Source of the DNA: an uncultured Erysipelotrichaceae bacterium
GTDB lineage: Bacteria; Bacillota_I; Bacilli_A; Erysipelotrichales; Erysipelotrichaceae
Direction: 5' to 3'
Assembly: GCA_946621045.1 (NCBI GenBank)
Contig: CAMOOA010000092.1
Coordinates: 1 to 5,278, forward strand
DNA: 5,278 bases
The notes beneath the pieces are model-generated. The model saw only the letters and a program-made list of their open reading frames with translations. It was not told where the DNA came from and searched no databases. The position numbers and the translations under genes were made by a program. Positions 1 to 5,278 of this stretch are shown here, in pieces (position 1 is the first letter of the stretch; each line of letters starts with the position of its first letter).

Positions 1-54
1 GTCAGGCAGATGCCGAAGTTTATTATTTCAGGATTCTGAGTTTACAGATGGCGT

Positions 55-594
55 TCAGTCCCACCATCCTGGCACTTCTTCAAACGGAAACAACTTATAA
101 ACTTTACCTTCCGCCTTATACCCCGTAATCTTCGAATACGAATCCAGAATCATACCGTCTTTCTGAATTACACCTTTGTAGATTATATTCCCTCTGGGTA
201 GTTCAATCACAAATCGGATACGGTTTCCGTTCCGCTTCCAGCGTCCGCCCTCCCGTGTTTCATTCTCATAATCCCAGTTGAACCATTTTTCATTCGGAAA
301 ATATCCGTCTCCCGGTTTCATCTGGCTGATCACAACCGATAATACAGCCCCGTTGTCATCTTTTCCGGCGTTGTCAGAAAAGCGGAATACATCATTGGTC
401 ACTAAACCGTCTTCCCCTTTTCTGATACAGCAGTACAGTCCATATATTTCCACCGGAATGTATTCTTCTTCAGGAACAGCATCTTCATGTTTTCTGTCCG
501 ACACGGAAGGATACGGTTTTTTGTTTGCAAAAAACACTATGCCTGCGGCTGCAGCCGCAATGATTATGATAAGAACAATGAATAAAACACTCAT
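55..594 (-). CDS. Membrane-anchored protein with lipocalin-like beta-rich domain (179 aa)
   Basis: From the start at 594 the product opens with one hydrophobic segment (residues 3-23), ending in FFANKK. An acidic linker (about 31-47) and a soluble domain from about 50 follow. The domain has the strand pattern of small lipocalin-like bacterial proteins: IYGLYCC, VFRFSDN, AVLSVVIS, then 'EKWFNWDYENETREGGRWKR', RIRFVIEL, 'IIYKGVIQKDGMILDSYSKI', and a closing VYKLFPF strand. That order is familiar in short Firmicutes proteins of unknown role; I place it by pattern only. The adjacent Cys54-Cys55 pair is unusual. The orientation of the domain is ambiguous because the basic KK after the TM points inward while the N-terminus is uncharged. 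It follows the HEAT-like gene by 5 bp. Its TGA stop at 57-55 is not followed by a terminator in the visible 54 bp, so the operon may go on. Confidence 0.8.
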   Translation of the reverse strand: MSVLFIVLIIIIAAAAAGIVFFANKKPYPSVSDRKHEDAVPEEEYIPVEIYGLYCCIRKGEDGLVTNDVFRFSDNAGKDDNGAVLSVVISQMKPGDGYFPNEKWFNWDYENETREGGRWKRNGNRIRFVIELPRGNIIYKGVIQKDGMILDSYSKITGYKAEGKVYKLFPFEEVPGWWD

Positions 595-599
595 TTTCG

Positions 600-1565
600 T
601 TACTCCTTTCCGGGCTTCCCGCAAAGATCACGCAGAGAAACAGAGAAGTCTTTTGCGTCAGCTGTTCCGATTACACTATGTTTCCGAACCTCATGTCCGC
701 ACGTCCGGCACTTATAAGCGGAGTAGTACATATCCACAGCGCCGTCATATCCGCCATGGTGATATACGCTGCCAAAACTCCCGCAGAACGGACAGCATAG
801 CTGATCCAGCATCGGATCCCCATCCGGGAGAAGCCGTGCAGCATACTTCCTTAATACCAGATCGGATTTCGGGTCCGAAAGGATCACGTCAATGATGTCG
901 CGGTCTGCAGGCAGCCGCAGTCTTTCGATCGCCGCAAGACGTGCATTCCGGTTCCCGTTCACTGCCAGATTACGCAGCTCCTCGCGCTCCTGCTCATAAG
1001 CAAGCATCCTTACAGCTGTCTCCGCACACTTCCCATCTTTTTCAAAGATAATCCGCATCAGCTTTTCACGGTCATCGGGATAAGACATTCCCTTCAGATC
1101 ATGCAGAAGATTCGCGTCTGTTTTCCTGTTGTGAATACGCATGCTGCACTCAAACGGCGGATGGTTCATCTTCTCGTAAGCCGCCTCGCAGATGCGAAGG
1201 TCATCCCGGTTTCCGCCGGCGGTCGCTTCCACCACCTCCGCAAGACAGCGTTCGTCCTTCATTCTTCTCACTGCTTCGAGCCGGATGTCACTCGAAGCTG
1301 CGGTTCTCGCAACCAGACTCAGACCTTCTTCGGAAGCCCCTTCGAGCGCAGCCATACGTACTTCATAATTTAAAAGCCGCTTTGTCAGTGCCGCATCAAG
1401 GCGCCGGTCTGCATTCCGGATTTTTAGTGCAGCCTTTATCTGTACACTAAGGTGCGGGCATTCTGATGCAATACGGAAAAGCGTATCATCATCCGTCACC
1501 TTTTCGAGGGCGCGCATCGCTTTTTGTTCATCCCTGCTCATCCAGCCCGGCTGAAACAGTCCCAT
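600..1565 (-). CDS. HEAT-like helical repeat protein with C-terminal zinc ribbon (321 aa)
   Basis: The first about 250 residues are paired helices with HEAT-like spacing: about residues 29-50, 82-102, 108-133, 153-173, 197-217 and 224-245. These show Ala/Leu-rich repeats and motifs such as 'VQIKAALKI', 'IRLEAVRRM' and 'ARLAAIERL'. Such solenoids are usually protein-binding scaffolds. A zinc ribbon follows at the C-terminus: CPFCG (258-262) and CRTCG (286-290), separated by a Tyr/Gly-rich strand region with HHGGYDG. No signal peptide or TM segment is seen, so the protein should be cytosolic. The start is firm: AAGGAGG lies 7 bases before the ATG at 1565. The TAA stop sits only 5 bp before the next gene, whose ribosome site lies inside the end of this gene. 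HEAT repeats fused to a zinc ribbon suggest a recruiting or adaptor role, which is inference. Confidence 0.85.
   Translation of the reverse strand: MGLFQPGWMSRDEQKAMRALEKVTDDDTLFRIASECPHLSVQIKAALKIRNADRRLDAALTKRLLNYEVRMAALEGASEEGLSLVARTAASSDIRLEAVRRMKDERCLAEVVEATAGGNRDDLRICEAAYEKMNHPPFECSMRIHNRKTDANLLHDLKGMSYPDDREKLMRIIFEKDGKCAETAVRMLAYEQEREELRNLAVNGNRNARLAAIERLRLPADRDIIDVILSDPKSDLVLRKYAARLLPDGDPMLDQLCCPFCGSFGSVYHHGGYDGAVDMYYSAYKCRTCGHEVRKHSVIGTADAKDFSVSLRDLCGKPGKE
603..609 (-). promoter_or_regulatory. Ribosome binding site deciding the start at 594
   Basis: AAAGGAG lies within the last codons of the HEAT-like gene, 8 bases before the ATG at 594. An in-frame ATG at 624 would add ten residues (MREARKGVTK) and overlap the upstream gene, but it has no such site in front. 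The start at 594 is preferred. Confidence 0.75.
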
Positions 1566-1595
1566 AGAATGGCCTCCTTTTCTGATCTGTTGTAC

Positions 1596-2036
1596 TTAGA
1601 AAACGCTCTTCAGCCGGATCAGTTTCTGACGCATCTCCCCCATCTTCTGATATCGTTCCGGATCGTACCGTTCGATTCGTCCCATGCTTCCAAGGAGTTT
1701 CATGGTCAGTTCATCAATCTGTTCATCACTGAGCCGTCTGTTCTTCAGATCCCGTTCAACCTGAATCTGAAATTGTGACGAATTCTCAACGAGCATACCG
1801 CCTGCAGTTTTGTAGTAACGTGTTTTGATCTCGTTATCATAAAACCGCATGAGCCAGTCCAGTTCCTCATCCGTCAGATTATTGACCGGATGATACCGGA
1901 TCGATCTTGAACTGCGGCCATAATTATTCACATAGTAGATTGAGGAATATGCCTGCTGTCTTTTCCATGAGGAATACAGTATTCCTGCAATCGCCGCAAT
2001 CACGATTACCCCGGCAACAATCAATACTGTTTTCAT
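1596..2036 (-). CDS. Single-TM anchored small protein (146 aa), function unknown
   Basis: Residues 3-21 form one TM segment, followed by the basic SSWKRQQ, so the C-terminal domain is probably cytosolic by the positive-inside rule. A Tyr- and Asn-rich linker (YSSIYYVNNYGRSSRSIRYH, 30-49) leads to a helical, charged region (LTDEELDWLMRFYD; ERDLKNRRLSDEQIDELTMKLLG; PERYQKMGEMRQKLIRL). It has no cysteines and no enzymatic motif, and I do not recognise the family. The first codon overlaps the stop of the PH-like gene by ATGA. The only Shine-Dalgarno-like sequence, AAAGGA, is 14 bases back, longer than usual, so the ribosome probably re-initiates from the upstream gene. It is followed 30 bp later by the HEAT-like gene. 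Confidence 0.78.
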   Translation of the reverse strand: MKTVLIVAGVIVIAAIAGILYSSWKRQQAYSSIYYVNNYGRSSRSIRYHPVNNLTDEELDWLMRFYDNEIKTRYYKTAGGMLVENSSQFQIQVERDLKNRRLSDEQIDELTMKLLGSMGRIERYDPERYQKMGEMRQKLIRLKSVF

Positions 2037-2419
2037 TGGTTGTTAATCATTCCTTTCACCAGTGTGACCGCCTTTTCCATTTCCTGGTTTACATTCTTCC
2101 AGTCATCCGCACTCCATCCGCAGCCGAATCCGAAACAGTTGATGTCGGTGAGGATTACGCCGCTGCCAGAGAATTCCTTATCGTCATACCGGATCTTCCA
2201 GCCTTTCTGATAATACTTTTCCGGCAGTTCCGGGCGGTCTTCTGTCACAAATTTGATCCACCCGCCAAGCCCCCGCTCGTTCTGTACGATCGGATAAAAC
2301 ACCACATCGCGGATGGATGAAACCGGAATGCTCACACCATTTATGATCACTTCGTTTTCCGTGATCCTGAGGCTGGTCATATGATGGGTATCACGGTATT
2401 CAAACAATGTTTCTGACAT
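2033..2419 (-). CDS. Small PH-like domain protein (128 aa), function unknown
   Basis: This is a soluble 128-residue product with no TM segment or signal. It has strand-rich N-terminal runs (SLRITENEVIINGVSIPVSSIRDVVFYP, about 16-43; GWIKFVTE, 53-60; WKIRY; VILTDI) and a C-terminal amphipathic helix (NQEMEKAVTLVKGMI). This strand-strand-...-helix order and the 'I-x-N-G-x-x-I-P-x-x-x-I' turn resemble bacterial PH-like domains, some of which bind membranes or partners. I offer this as a fold guess, not a family assignment. Cys95 and Cys100 could pair. The start at 2419 has AAAAGGAAA with 8 bases of spacing. The stop TGA (2035-2033) overlaps the next start (ATGA), which implies translational coupling with the single-TM gene downstream. 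The two products may act together at the membrane. Confidence 0.78.
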   Translation of the reverse strand: MSETLFEYRDTHHMTSLRITENEVIINGVSIPVSSIRDVVFYPIVQNERGLGGWIKFVTEDRPELPEKYYQKGWKIRYDDKEFSGSGVILTDINCFGFGCGWSADDWKNVNQEMEKAVTLVKGMINNQ

Positions 2420-2442
2420 AATAAGTTTCCTTTTCTATTGTC

Positions 2443-3030
2443 CTAAAAATCACAGGGAACGCGTCTTGCGGTTTCCCAAAGCACTTCCGGTTTGTTTCGT
2501 ACTGTCCGTGACGCAAGGCTTTCCTGAAATGCGTCATATTCCTTTTTCAGTTCAAGATAGGTGTTCATTTCTTCCTGTCCATGTTTCCGGCGCGACTGAA
2601 ACACAAGGAAAACACCCAGCAGACCTCCGGCGGCAAGCAGTATAACGAACGGAATCACATCATCAAAGAAGAACAGCAGCCAGATGATCAGCCCCAGTAC
2701 CATGCCTGCAGTTCCAGCCGCAAGATAGCCGCCGATTCCTCCCGGCTTAACGGGTCTTCCCATGGGATACCACGACTGTCTTGCGCCGCAGTGCGGGCAA
2801 TGATCCGCATTGACTGCCTCAAACGGCTGGTTTCCGGTGCCGTCAATTTTACTTTGAATCAGTTTTCTTGATAACTGCATGTCCGCCGCATCCACTGCCG
2901 CACCGATGCCGGCTGGAATCACGCCGCCCGCATATTCAAGCGGTCCGCGGCGGATCACACCGCGAAACTGCTTTCCGCATGCTTCACACTCACAGCGGTA
3001 ATCCGCTTCATAGTAATAATGCTTTCCCAT
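2443..3030 (-). CDS. Zinc-ribbon protein with TM hairpin, second of an adjacent pair (195 aa)
   Basis: Starting at 3030, the N-terminus has CECEAC (residues 13-18) and a second pair CPHCG (78-82), which together form a plausible four-Cys zinc site. The 60 residues between them include a Gly/Ala-rich stretch (AGGVIPAGIGAAVDAA) and a helix. Two TM segments follow at about 99-120 and 126-144, separated by FDDV, then a basic SRRKHG boundary and a charged helical tail that may coil (EEMNTYLELKKEYDAF). The layout repeats that of the preceding gene, although the sequences are clearly divergent. No catalytic motif is seen. The tail after the hairpin should be cytosolic given the RRKH flank. The gap to the next gene is 23 bp. 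Zinc binding and two TM segments are secure at the level of motif; the role is unknown. Confidence 0.83.
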   Translation of the reverse strand: MGKHYYYEADYRCECEACGKQFRGVIRRGPLEYAGGVIPAGIGAAVDAADMQLSRKLIQSKIDGTGNQPFEAVNADHCPHCGARQSWYPMGRPVKPGGIGGYLAAGTAGMVLGLIIWLLFFFDDVIPFVILLAAGGLLGVFLVFQSRRKHGQEEMNTYLELKKEYDAFQESLASRTVRNKPEVLWETARRVPCDF

Positions 3031-3036
3031 TGTCAT

Positions 3037-3043
3037 TCCCCTT
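3037..3043 (-). promoter_or_regulatory. Ribosome binding site deciding the start at 3030
   Basis: AAGGGGA overlaps the TAA stop of the preceding gene. An ATG at 3036 follows almost directly (1 base after GGGG) and is too close. The ATG at 3030 has 7 bases of spacing and gives the product MGKHYYYE..., so 3030 is the better start by two codons. Confidence 0.65.
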
Positions 3044-3548
3044 ATCTCGGTCCGTTCATTTCCTGAAACGATCCGATCGGTGTCACCATGGTATTGAACT
3101 GCTTCAGAAATGCCATTTCCGCATCCCGCTCATACATCCTGGTCATCATCAGCGGATTTGTGTCTTTTACCGCTTCACTTTTTGCCAGTGCTTCCTTTCG
3201 GATTTTCAGAATCTCCCGGATCGCAGAAATCCAGAATGCCGCAATTGCCAGCAGGCAGATCACACGGATGATCCCTCCCATCAGCGAAAACAATCCGCCG
3301 ATCACCGCGGTCAGGACCATGCCGATGATCGGTGCAGCATAGTTTCCTTTCCCTTTTTTCAGGCTCTCCGCGTATTCATTGATGCAGCTGTCGCAAAGCA
3401 CGCAATGCCGGTTTTCTGTTACGGAAGTCGTTGTTTGAACCAGTTTTGCCCCTTTGGAGCTGTAATCAACCATACCGGATCCGCATCGAAACATATTCCC
3501 CCGATTTGAGGTTGGCGCACCGCACTTATCGCATTTTCCTTCTGCCAT
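3042..3548 (-). CDS. Zinc-ribbon protein with a C-terminal-half TM hairpin (168 aa)
   Basis: The N-terminal third carries cysteine pairs typical of a zinc ribbon: CDKCG at residues 6-10 and HCVLCDSC at 48-55, with an extra Cys at 22. Two adjacent hydrophobic segments follow at about 70-90 and 92-110, with a very short turn, as in a hairpin. The tail is charged and helical (KIRKEALAKSEAV onward). The zinc domain probably sits in the cytosol, with both ends on the same side. No enzymatic motif is visible; such ribbons usually act in protein contact or structure. The ATG at 3548 has AAGGGAG 9 bases upstream. The gene lies 23 bp after the three-TM gene, and its TAA stop overlaps the ribosome site of the next gene, which has the same layout (Cys pairs, TM hairpin, charged helix). 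The two may be partners or distant paralogues. Confidence 0.83.
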   Translation of the reverse strand: MAEGKCDKCGAPTSNRGNMFRCGSGMVDYSSKGAKLVQTTTSVTENRHCVLCDSCINEYAESLKKGKGNYAAPIIGMVLTAVIGGLFSLMGGIIRVICLLAIAAFWISAIREILKIRKEALAKSEAVKDTNPLMMTRMYERDAEMAFLKQFNTMVTPIGSFQEMNGPR

Positions 3549-3571
3549 GTTTCTGTTCTCCCTTCTTTCTT

Positions 3572-4276
3572 TTATTGCCCAAGGCTGTTGAGATAGTTTT
3601 CAACTCCATTCATTCCCAGGACATTCACTCCGTTTTCATTCTGTTTCAGCTGCTCATGGAACTTCACTTCATCGATCAGTGCCCAGTCTTCCAGCCGGAT
3701 CACATACAGAGTGGCATTCTGAACCCGGGCATCGGAAACCTTCTTTCCGGTAGCAGAATCGACCCAGATGCCGTTGTTGCTGACGGATTCGGAATAGGCA
3801 ACCACCACATTTACCTGGCTGGGATCATCCGTTCCCAAAATGAACCGCTCTGAGGGAACGGTGAAGGATCCGTTGTGATAAAACACAAACCGCGGATTTT
3901 CCGGAAGTTTTACATCCTCATCGGTATACTCCTCCTGCACATATGGTTTCAGGGAGCGGGTCATCCGTCCGTTTCTTGCGGCAATTGGAAAATACATCGC
4001 CATCTGGATTACCAGCAGCACTCCGACAACACCGAGTACGATCGGAACTGCCCGCGGAAGCTTTGTTCCTTCAGCGAGACTTTCCTTTTTCCAGGCAAGC
4101 AGACCCCGAATTCCAAGAAACAAAAACAGCGCAGTAAAGAAAAGCAGTATCAGCAGCCGCCAGACTGGGGCTCCGCTTGATCCTGCCACAATGATCAAAG
4201 CACCGGTCCATACGATGCCGACCATCAGACTGAGCAATGATAAAACCAGTTTCACTGCAGAACGATTCTTTTTCAT
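3572..4276 (-). CDS. Three-TM membrane protein with extracytoplasmic C-terminal domain, function unknown
   Basis: The 234-residue product has three hydrophobic segments at about residues 8-31, 38-60 and 75-97, then a soluble domain of about 130 residues. The N-terminus (MKKNR) and the loop after TM2 (AWKKES) are basic. By the positive-inside rule the N-terminus is cytosolic and the C-terminal domain faces out. That domain has alternating strand-like stretches (RFVFYHNGSFTV, VNVVVAYSESV, ATLYVIRLEDW) and a helical tail ending NYLNSLGQ. It has no cysteines or recognisable catalytic motif, and I cannot name a family. It is the first gene of the left operon, follows a terminator and a 161-bp gap, and is followed 23 bp later by the first zinc-ribbon membrane gene. 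The start is well supported by GGGAGG. The topology is a confident prediction; the function is open. Confidence 0.82.
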   Translation of the reverse strand: MKKNRSAVKLVLSLLSLMVGIVWTGALIIVAGSSGAPVWRLLILLFFTALFLFLGIRGLLAWKKESLAEGTKLPRAVPIVLGVVGVLLVIQMAMYFPIAARNGRMTRSLKPYVQEEYTDEDVKLPENPRFVFYHNGSFTVPSERFILGTDDPSQVNVVVAYSESVSNNGIWVDSATGKKVSDARVQNATLYVIRLEDWALIDEVKFHEQLKQNENGVNVLGMNGVENYLNSLGQ

Positions 4277-4380
4277 GACATGTTTCCTCCCTGCTATGCA
4301 GGCATCAGATTAGTTTCAACGTACCAAACTGCGGTTTCAAACGGTAGGACTGTCAGTCCACTTTCTGCTTTGATCCATAT
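4277..4380 (-). promoter_or_regulatory. Leader and probable promoter region of the seven-gene run, with an operator-like dyad
   Basis: This is the only sizeable gap without genes in the left part and it follows a terminator, so a promoter is expected here. On the minus strand I see -35-like hexamers CTGACA (4356-4351) and TTGAAA (4340-4335). Neither has a convincing TATAAT-like partner at 16-18 bp, so the exact promoter is unresolved. A 13-base dyad, GGACTG-T-CAGTCC, occupies 4347-4359 and overlaps the first hexamer. A smaller palindrome, GTTTCAAAC, lies at 4334-4342. The position fits a promoter and operator, but it is inferred from layout rather than from strong consensus boxes. Confidence 0.35.
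4286..4291 (-). promoter_or_regulatory. Ribosome binding site for the three-TM gene
   Basis: GGGAGG lies 9 bases before the ATG at 4276. A closer ATG at 4281-4279 starts only the two-codon frame ATG-TCA-TGA, whose stop overlaps the real start (ATGA). With only 4 bases after GGGAGG it is a poorer initiator, so 4276 is the chosen start. Confidence 0.7.
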
Positions 4381-4408
4381 AAAAATCAGACTGCTGTCAC
4401 ACAGTCTG
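4381..4408 (-). terminator. Rho-independent terminator closing the LRR/154-aa unit
   Basis: Read on the minus strand, arms CAGACTG (4408-4402) and CAGTCTG (4393-4387) form a perfect 7-bp stem. The 8-base loop can add a further short TG/CA pairing. The stem is followed after one base by TTTTT (4385-4381). It lies about 30 bp past the stop of the 154-aa gene. This separates that gene from the seven-gene run beginning at 4276, which therefore probably has its own promoter. Confidence 0.8.
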
Positions 4409-4437
4409 CCTGGAAAAAACATTTGAAAAGAACCGTA

Positions 4438-4902
4438 TTATTCTGGGTTTGCAGTCTCAAAGACCCGGTCCGCATTGGCCAGGATCAGAGCCAGCTCGCC
4501 AAGCGTAATATCGCCCGGACGGTTTGCGCCTGTCATAATGCTTGTCTTTTCCGCAAATGCTGTCGCCACGCGGACCCCGGGGTAGTATCCGTTGTCATCT
4601 TTAAGCTTCGACCAGTCTGCGACAATCGCCGGATCATGTACTTTGACCGCCGCATAGACTGCAATATCTCTGCTCAGCGTCTGCCCGTCATCCCAGCCCC
4701 AGGGCATAAAATAGGCATCGCTCTCCTGCAGCATATCTTCATTGATGGTGTAAACATAGTCCCGATTCAGTCCGTAGAGATCGATCATCGCCGTGCGAAG
4801 GTCACCGACCGTCGCAATCTCATCGATTTCATCAAACATGGAGGTGCTGTATTTCCCCTTCATGTAAGACACGGCATCATTGATGCGTTCTTCATCGGAC
4901 AT
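4438..4902 (-). CDS. Acidic soluble protein of unknown function (154 aa)
   Basis: I do not recognise this family. The 154-residue product has no signal peptide, TM segment or cysteine cluster and is rich in Asp and Glu, so it should be cytosolic. It opens with a helical stretch (MSDEERINDAVSYMKGKYS), has a Trp/Gly/Asp-rich middle (FMPWGWDDGQ, about residues 65-74), and ends with helices around GELALILANADRVFE. The composition and even distribution of hydrophobic residues look like a genuine folded protein. The start is the weak point: only GGGA lies before the ATG at 4902, with 3 bases between them. The frame is open back to the stop of the LRR gene, but those 22 codons contain no ATG, GTG or TTG. 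Translation may depend on the upstream LRR gene. Its stop (TAA, 4440-4438) is followed about 30 bp later by a strong terminator, so it is the last gene of the right-hand unit. Confidence 0.72.
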   Translation of the reverse strand: MSDEERINDAVSYMKGKYSTSMFDEIDEIATVGDLRTAMIDLYGLNRDYVYTINEDMLQESDAYFMPWGWDDGQTLSRDIAVYAAVKVHDPAIVADWSKLKDDNGYYPGVRVATAFAEKTSIMTGANRPGDITLGELALILANADRVFETANPE

Positions 4903-4910
4903 ATATCCCG

Positions 4911-4926
4911 GTATTGCATGCCATAC
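4911..4926. repeat. Near-perfect 16-bp palindrome upstream of the 154-aa gene
   Basis: GTATTGCATGCCATAC matches its own complement at 7 of 8 base pairs. It lies in the 66-bp gap just before the 154-aa start. A second small dyad of the same type, GTAT-GAA-ATAC, lies at 4952-4962. They could be operator half-sites, but no promoter boxes are clear nearby. Confidence 0.35.
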
Positions 4927-4968
4927 TTTATTAGCTTTCTCTATGTAAGCGGTATGAAATACTGCCTT

Positions 4969-5278
4969 TTACCGATCCGCGTTCCGCAGACGGAGATATT
5001 GTTCTTCGCAGGCGCAGGCGTCGAATGCATCCGGTGCCCAATTCGCCACGCGGGACAGGTCGCCCTCGATCACAAGGTTTTTCAGATTCGTGCAGCAGCC
5101 GAACGCCCACGACTGAACCTCTTTCACCGACGCCGGAATCGTCACCGACTCGAGATCCGGATTGTCTGCGAGCATACCGGGCTTTATGACCTCCAAACCC
5201 GGTTCAAAACAGACGCGGCGCACGCCGCAGCTGTAATAATCATATTCGTCATCCTCCTTTCGGATCATGACGGCGAAC
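4969..5278 (-). CDS. Leucine-rich repeat (BspA/LRR_5-type) protein, C-terminal part, probably truncated by the window edge
   Basis: The visible ~100 residues carry the BspA-like LRR_5 pattern: a 'GLEVIKPGMLADNPDLESVTIPASV' type unit (numbering from the ATG at 5268, about residues 24-48), then 'VQSWAFGCCTNLKNLVIEG' (about 51-69), then a degenerate last unit ending in CEEQYLRLRNADR. That ending resembles the '..SYAEQYAKEN..' cap seen at the end of many such domains. LRR_5 repeats are generally protein-binding surfaces; no catalytic motif, signal peptide or TM segment is visible. The ATG at 5268 is a possible start, but only pyrimidine-rich sequence (no Shine-Dalgarno) lies in the 10 bases before it, and the frame stays open to the edge. 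I therefore read it as 5'-partial. It ends in TAA 66 bp before the next gene and is probably co-transcribed with it. The family call is fairly safe; the start and partner are unknown. Confidence 0.75.
   Translation of the reverse strand, partial: FAVMIRKEDDEYDYYSCGVRRVCFEPGLEVIKPGMLADNPDLESVTIPASVKEVQSWAFGCCTNLKNLVIEGDLSRVANWAPDAFDACACEEQYLRLRNADR

Noticed and set aside
1..54. Possible terminator or new gene at the left edge
   Set aside because: TCAGGATTCTGA at 28-39 is a small palindrome with no loop and no T-tract, and no start or coding pattern is visible in these 54 bases.
278..895. Plus-strand open frame of 205 codons
   Set aside because: It is antisense to the lipocalin-like and HEAT-like genes, has no ribosome site of note, and the translation is low-complexity and shadow-like.
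2868..3509. Plus-strand open frame of 213 codons
   Set aside because: It lies opposite two well-supported zinc-ribbon genes. Its product is rich in His, Ser, Arg and Cys with no domain pattern, which is typical of a shadow frame.
4273..4281. Two-codon frame ATG-TCA-TGA overlapping the start of the three-TM gene
   Set aside because: It could be a minimal upstream frame, but its spacing from GGGAGG is only 4 bases while the 4276 ATG has 9. Chance is the simpler reading.
5184..5260. AAAGGAGG (5260-5253) followed 9 bases later by an ATG (5243) inside the LRR gene
   Set aside because: The frame from 5243 is only 19 codons long. The purine run encodes Arg-Lys-Glu-Asp in the LRR frame, so it is probably coincidental.
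4438..5278. LRR and 154-aa genes as one gene split by a stop
   Set aside because: They are in the same frame, but the LRR domain ends with a normal-looking cap, and 22 stop-free codons occur by chance quite often. There is no sign of readthrough or pseudogenisation.

Overview
Every gene I can support in this 5.3 kb window lies on the minus strand, so transcription runs from the right edge (about 5278) to the left edge (1). The style is that of a Bacillota (Firmicutes) chromosome, probably a gut or rumen Clostridia or Erysipelotrichia lineage. The reasons are strong AGGAGG-type ribosome sites, short gaps between co-directional genes, a fairly balanced base composition, a BspA/LRR_5-type leucine-rich repeat protein and many small zinc-ribbon and membrane proteins. 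This assignment is inferred from style; there is no taxonomic marker gene.

Right part (5278 to about 4381): a leucine-rich repeat protein that is probably cut by the window edge is followed after 66 bp by an acidic, soluble 154-residue protein I do not recognise. A convincing rho-independent terminator for this strand (hairpin 4387-4408, T-tract 4385-4381) closes that unit.

Middle and left part (4276 to 55): seven tightly packed genes form one probable operon. In order of transcription they encode: a three-TM protein with a soluble C-terminal domain; a zinc-ribbon protein with a TM hairpin; a second protein of the same architecture; a small PH-like protein; a single-TM protein (4-bp overlap with the previous gene); a HEAT-like repeat protein with a C-terminal zinc ribbon; and a single-TM protein with a lipocalin-like domain. 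Gaps run from -4 to 30 bp, and most genes have a clear Shine-Dalgarno sequence. No terminator is visible after the last gene, so the operon may continue beyond position 1.

No gene has an enzymatic signature I can recognise. What stands out is the composition: four membrane-anchored proteins with zinc-ribbon or soluble domains, plus three small soluble proteins built from repeat or binding folds (LRR, HEAT with zinc ribbon, PH-like). This looks like an uncharacterised membrane-associated assembly or sensing module, but that is inference from architecture and gene order. I see no RNA genes, CRISPR array, insertion sequence, phage gene or origin.
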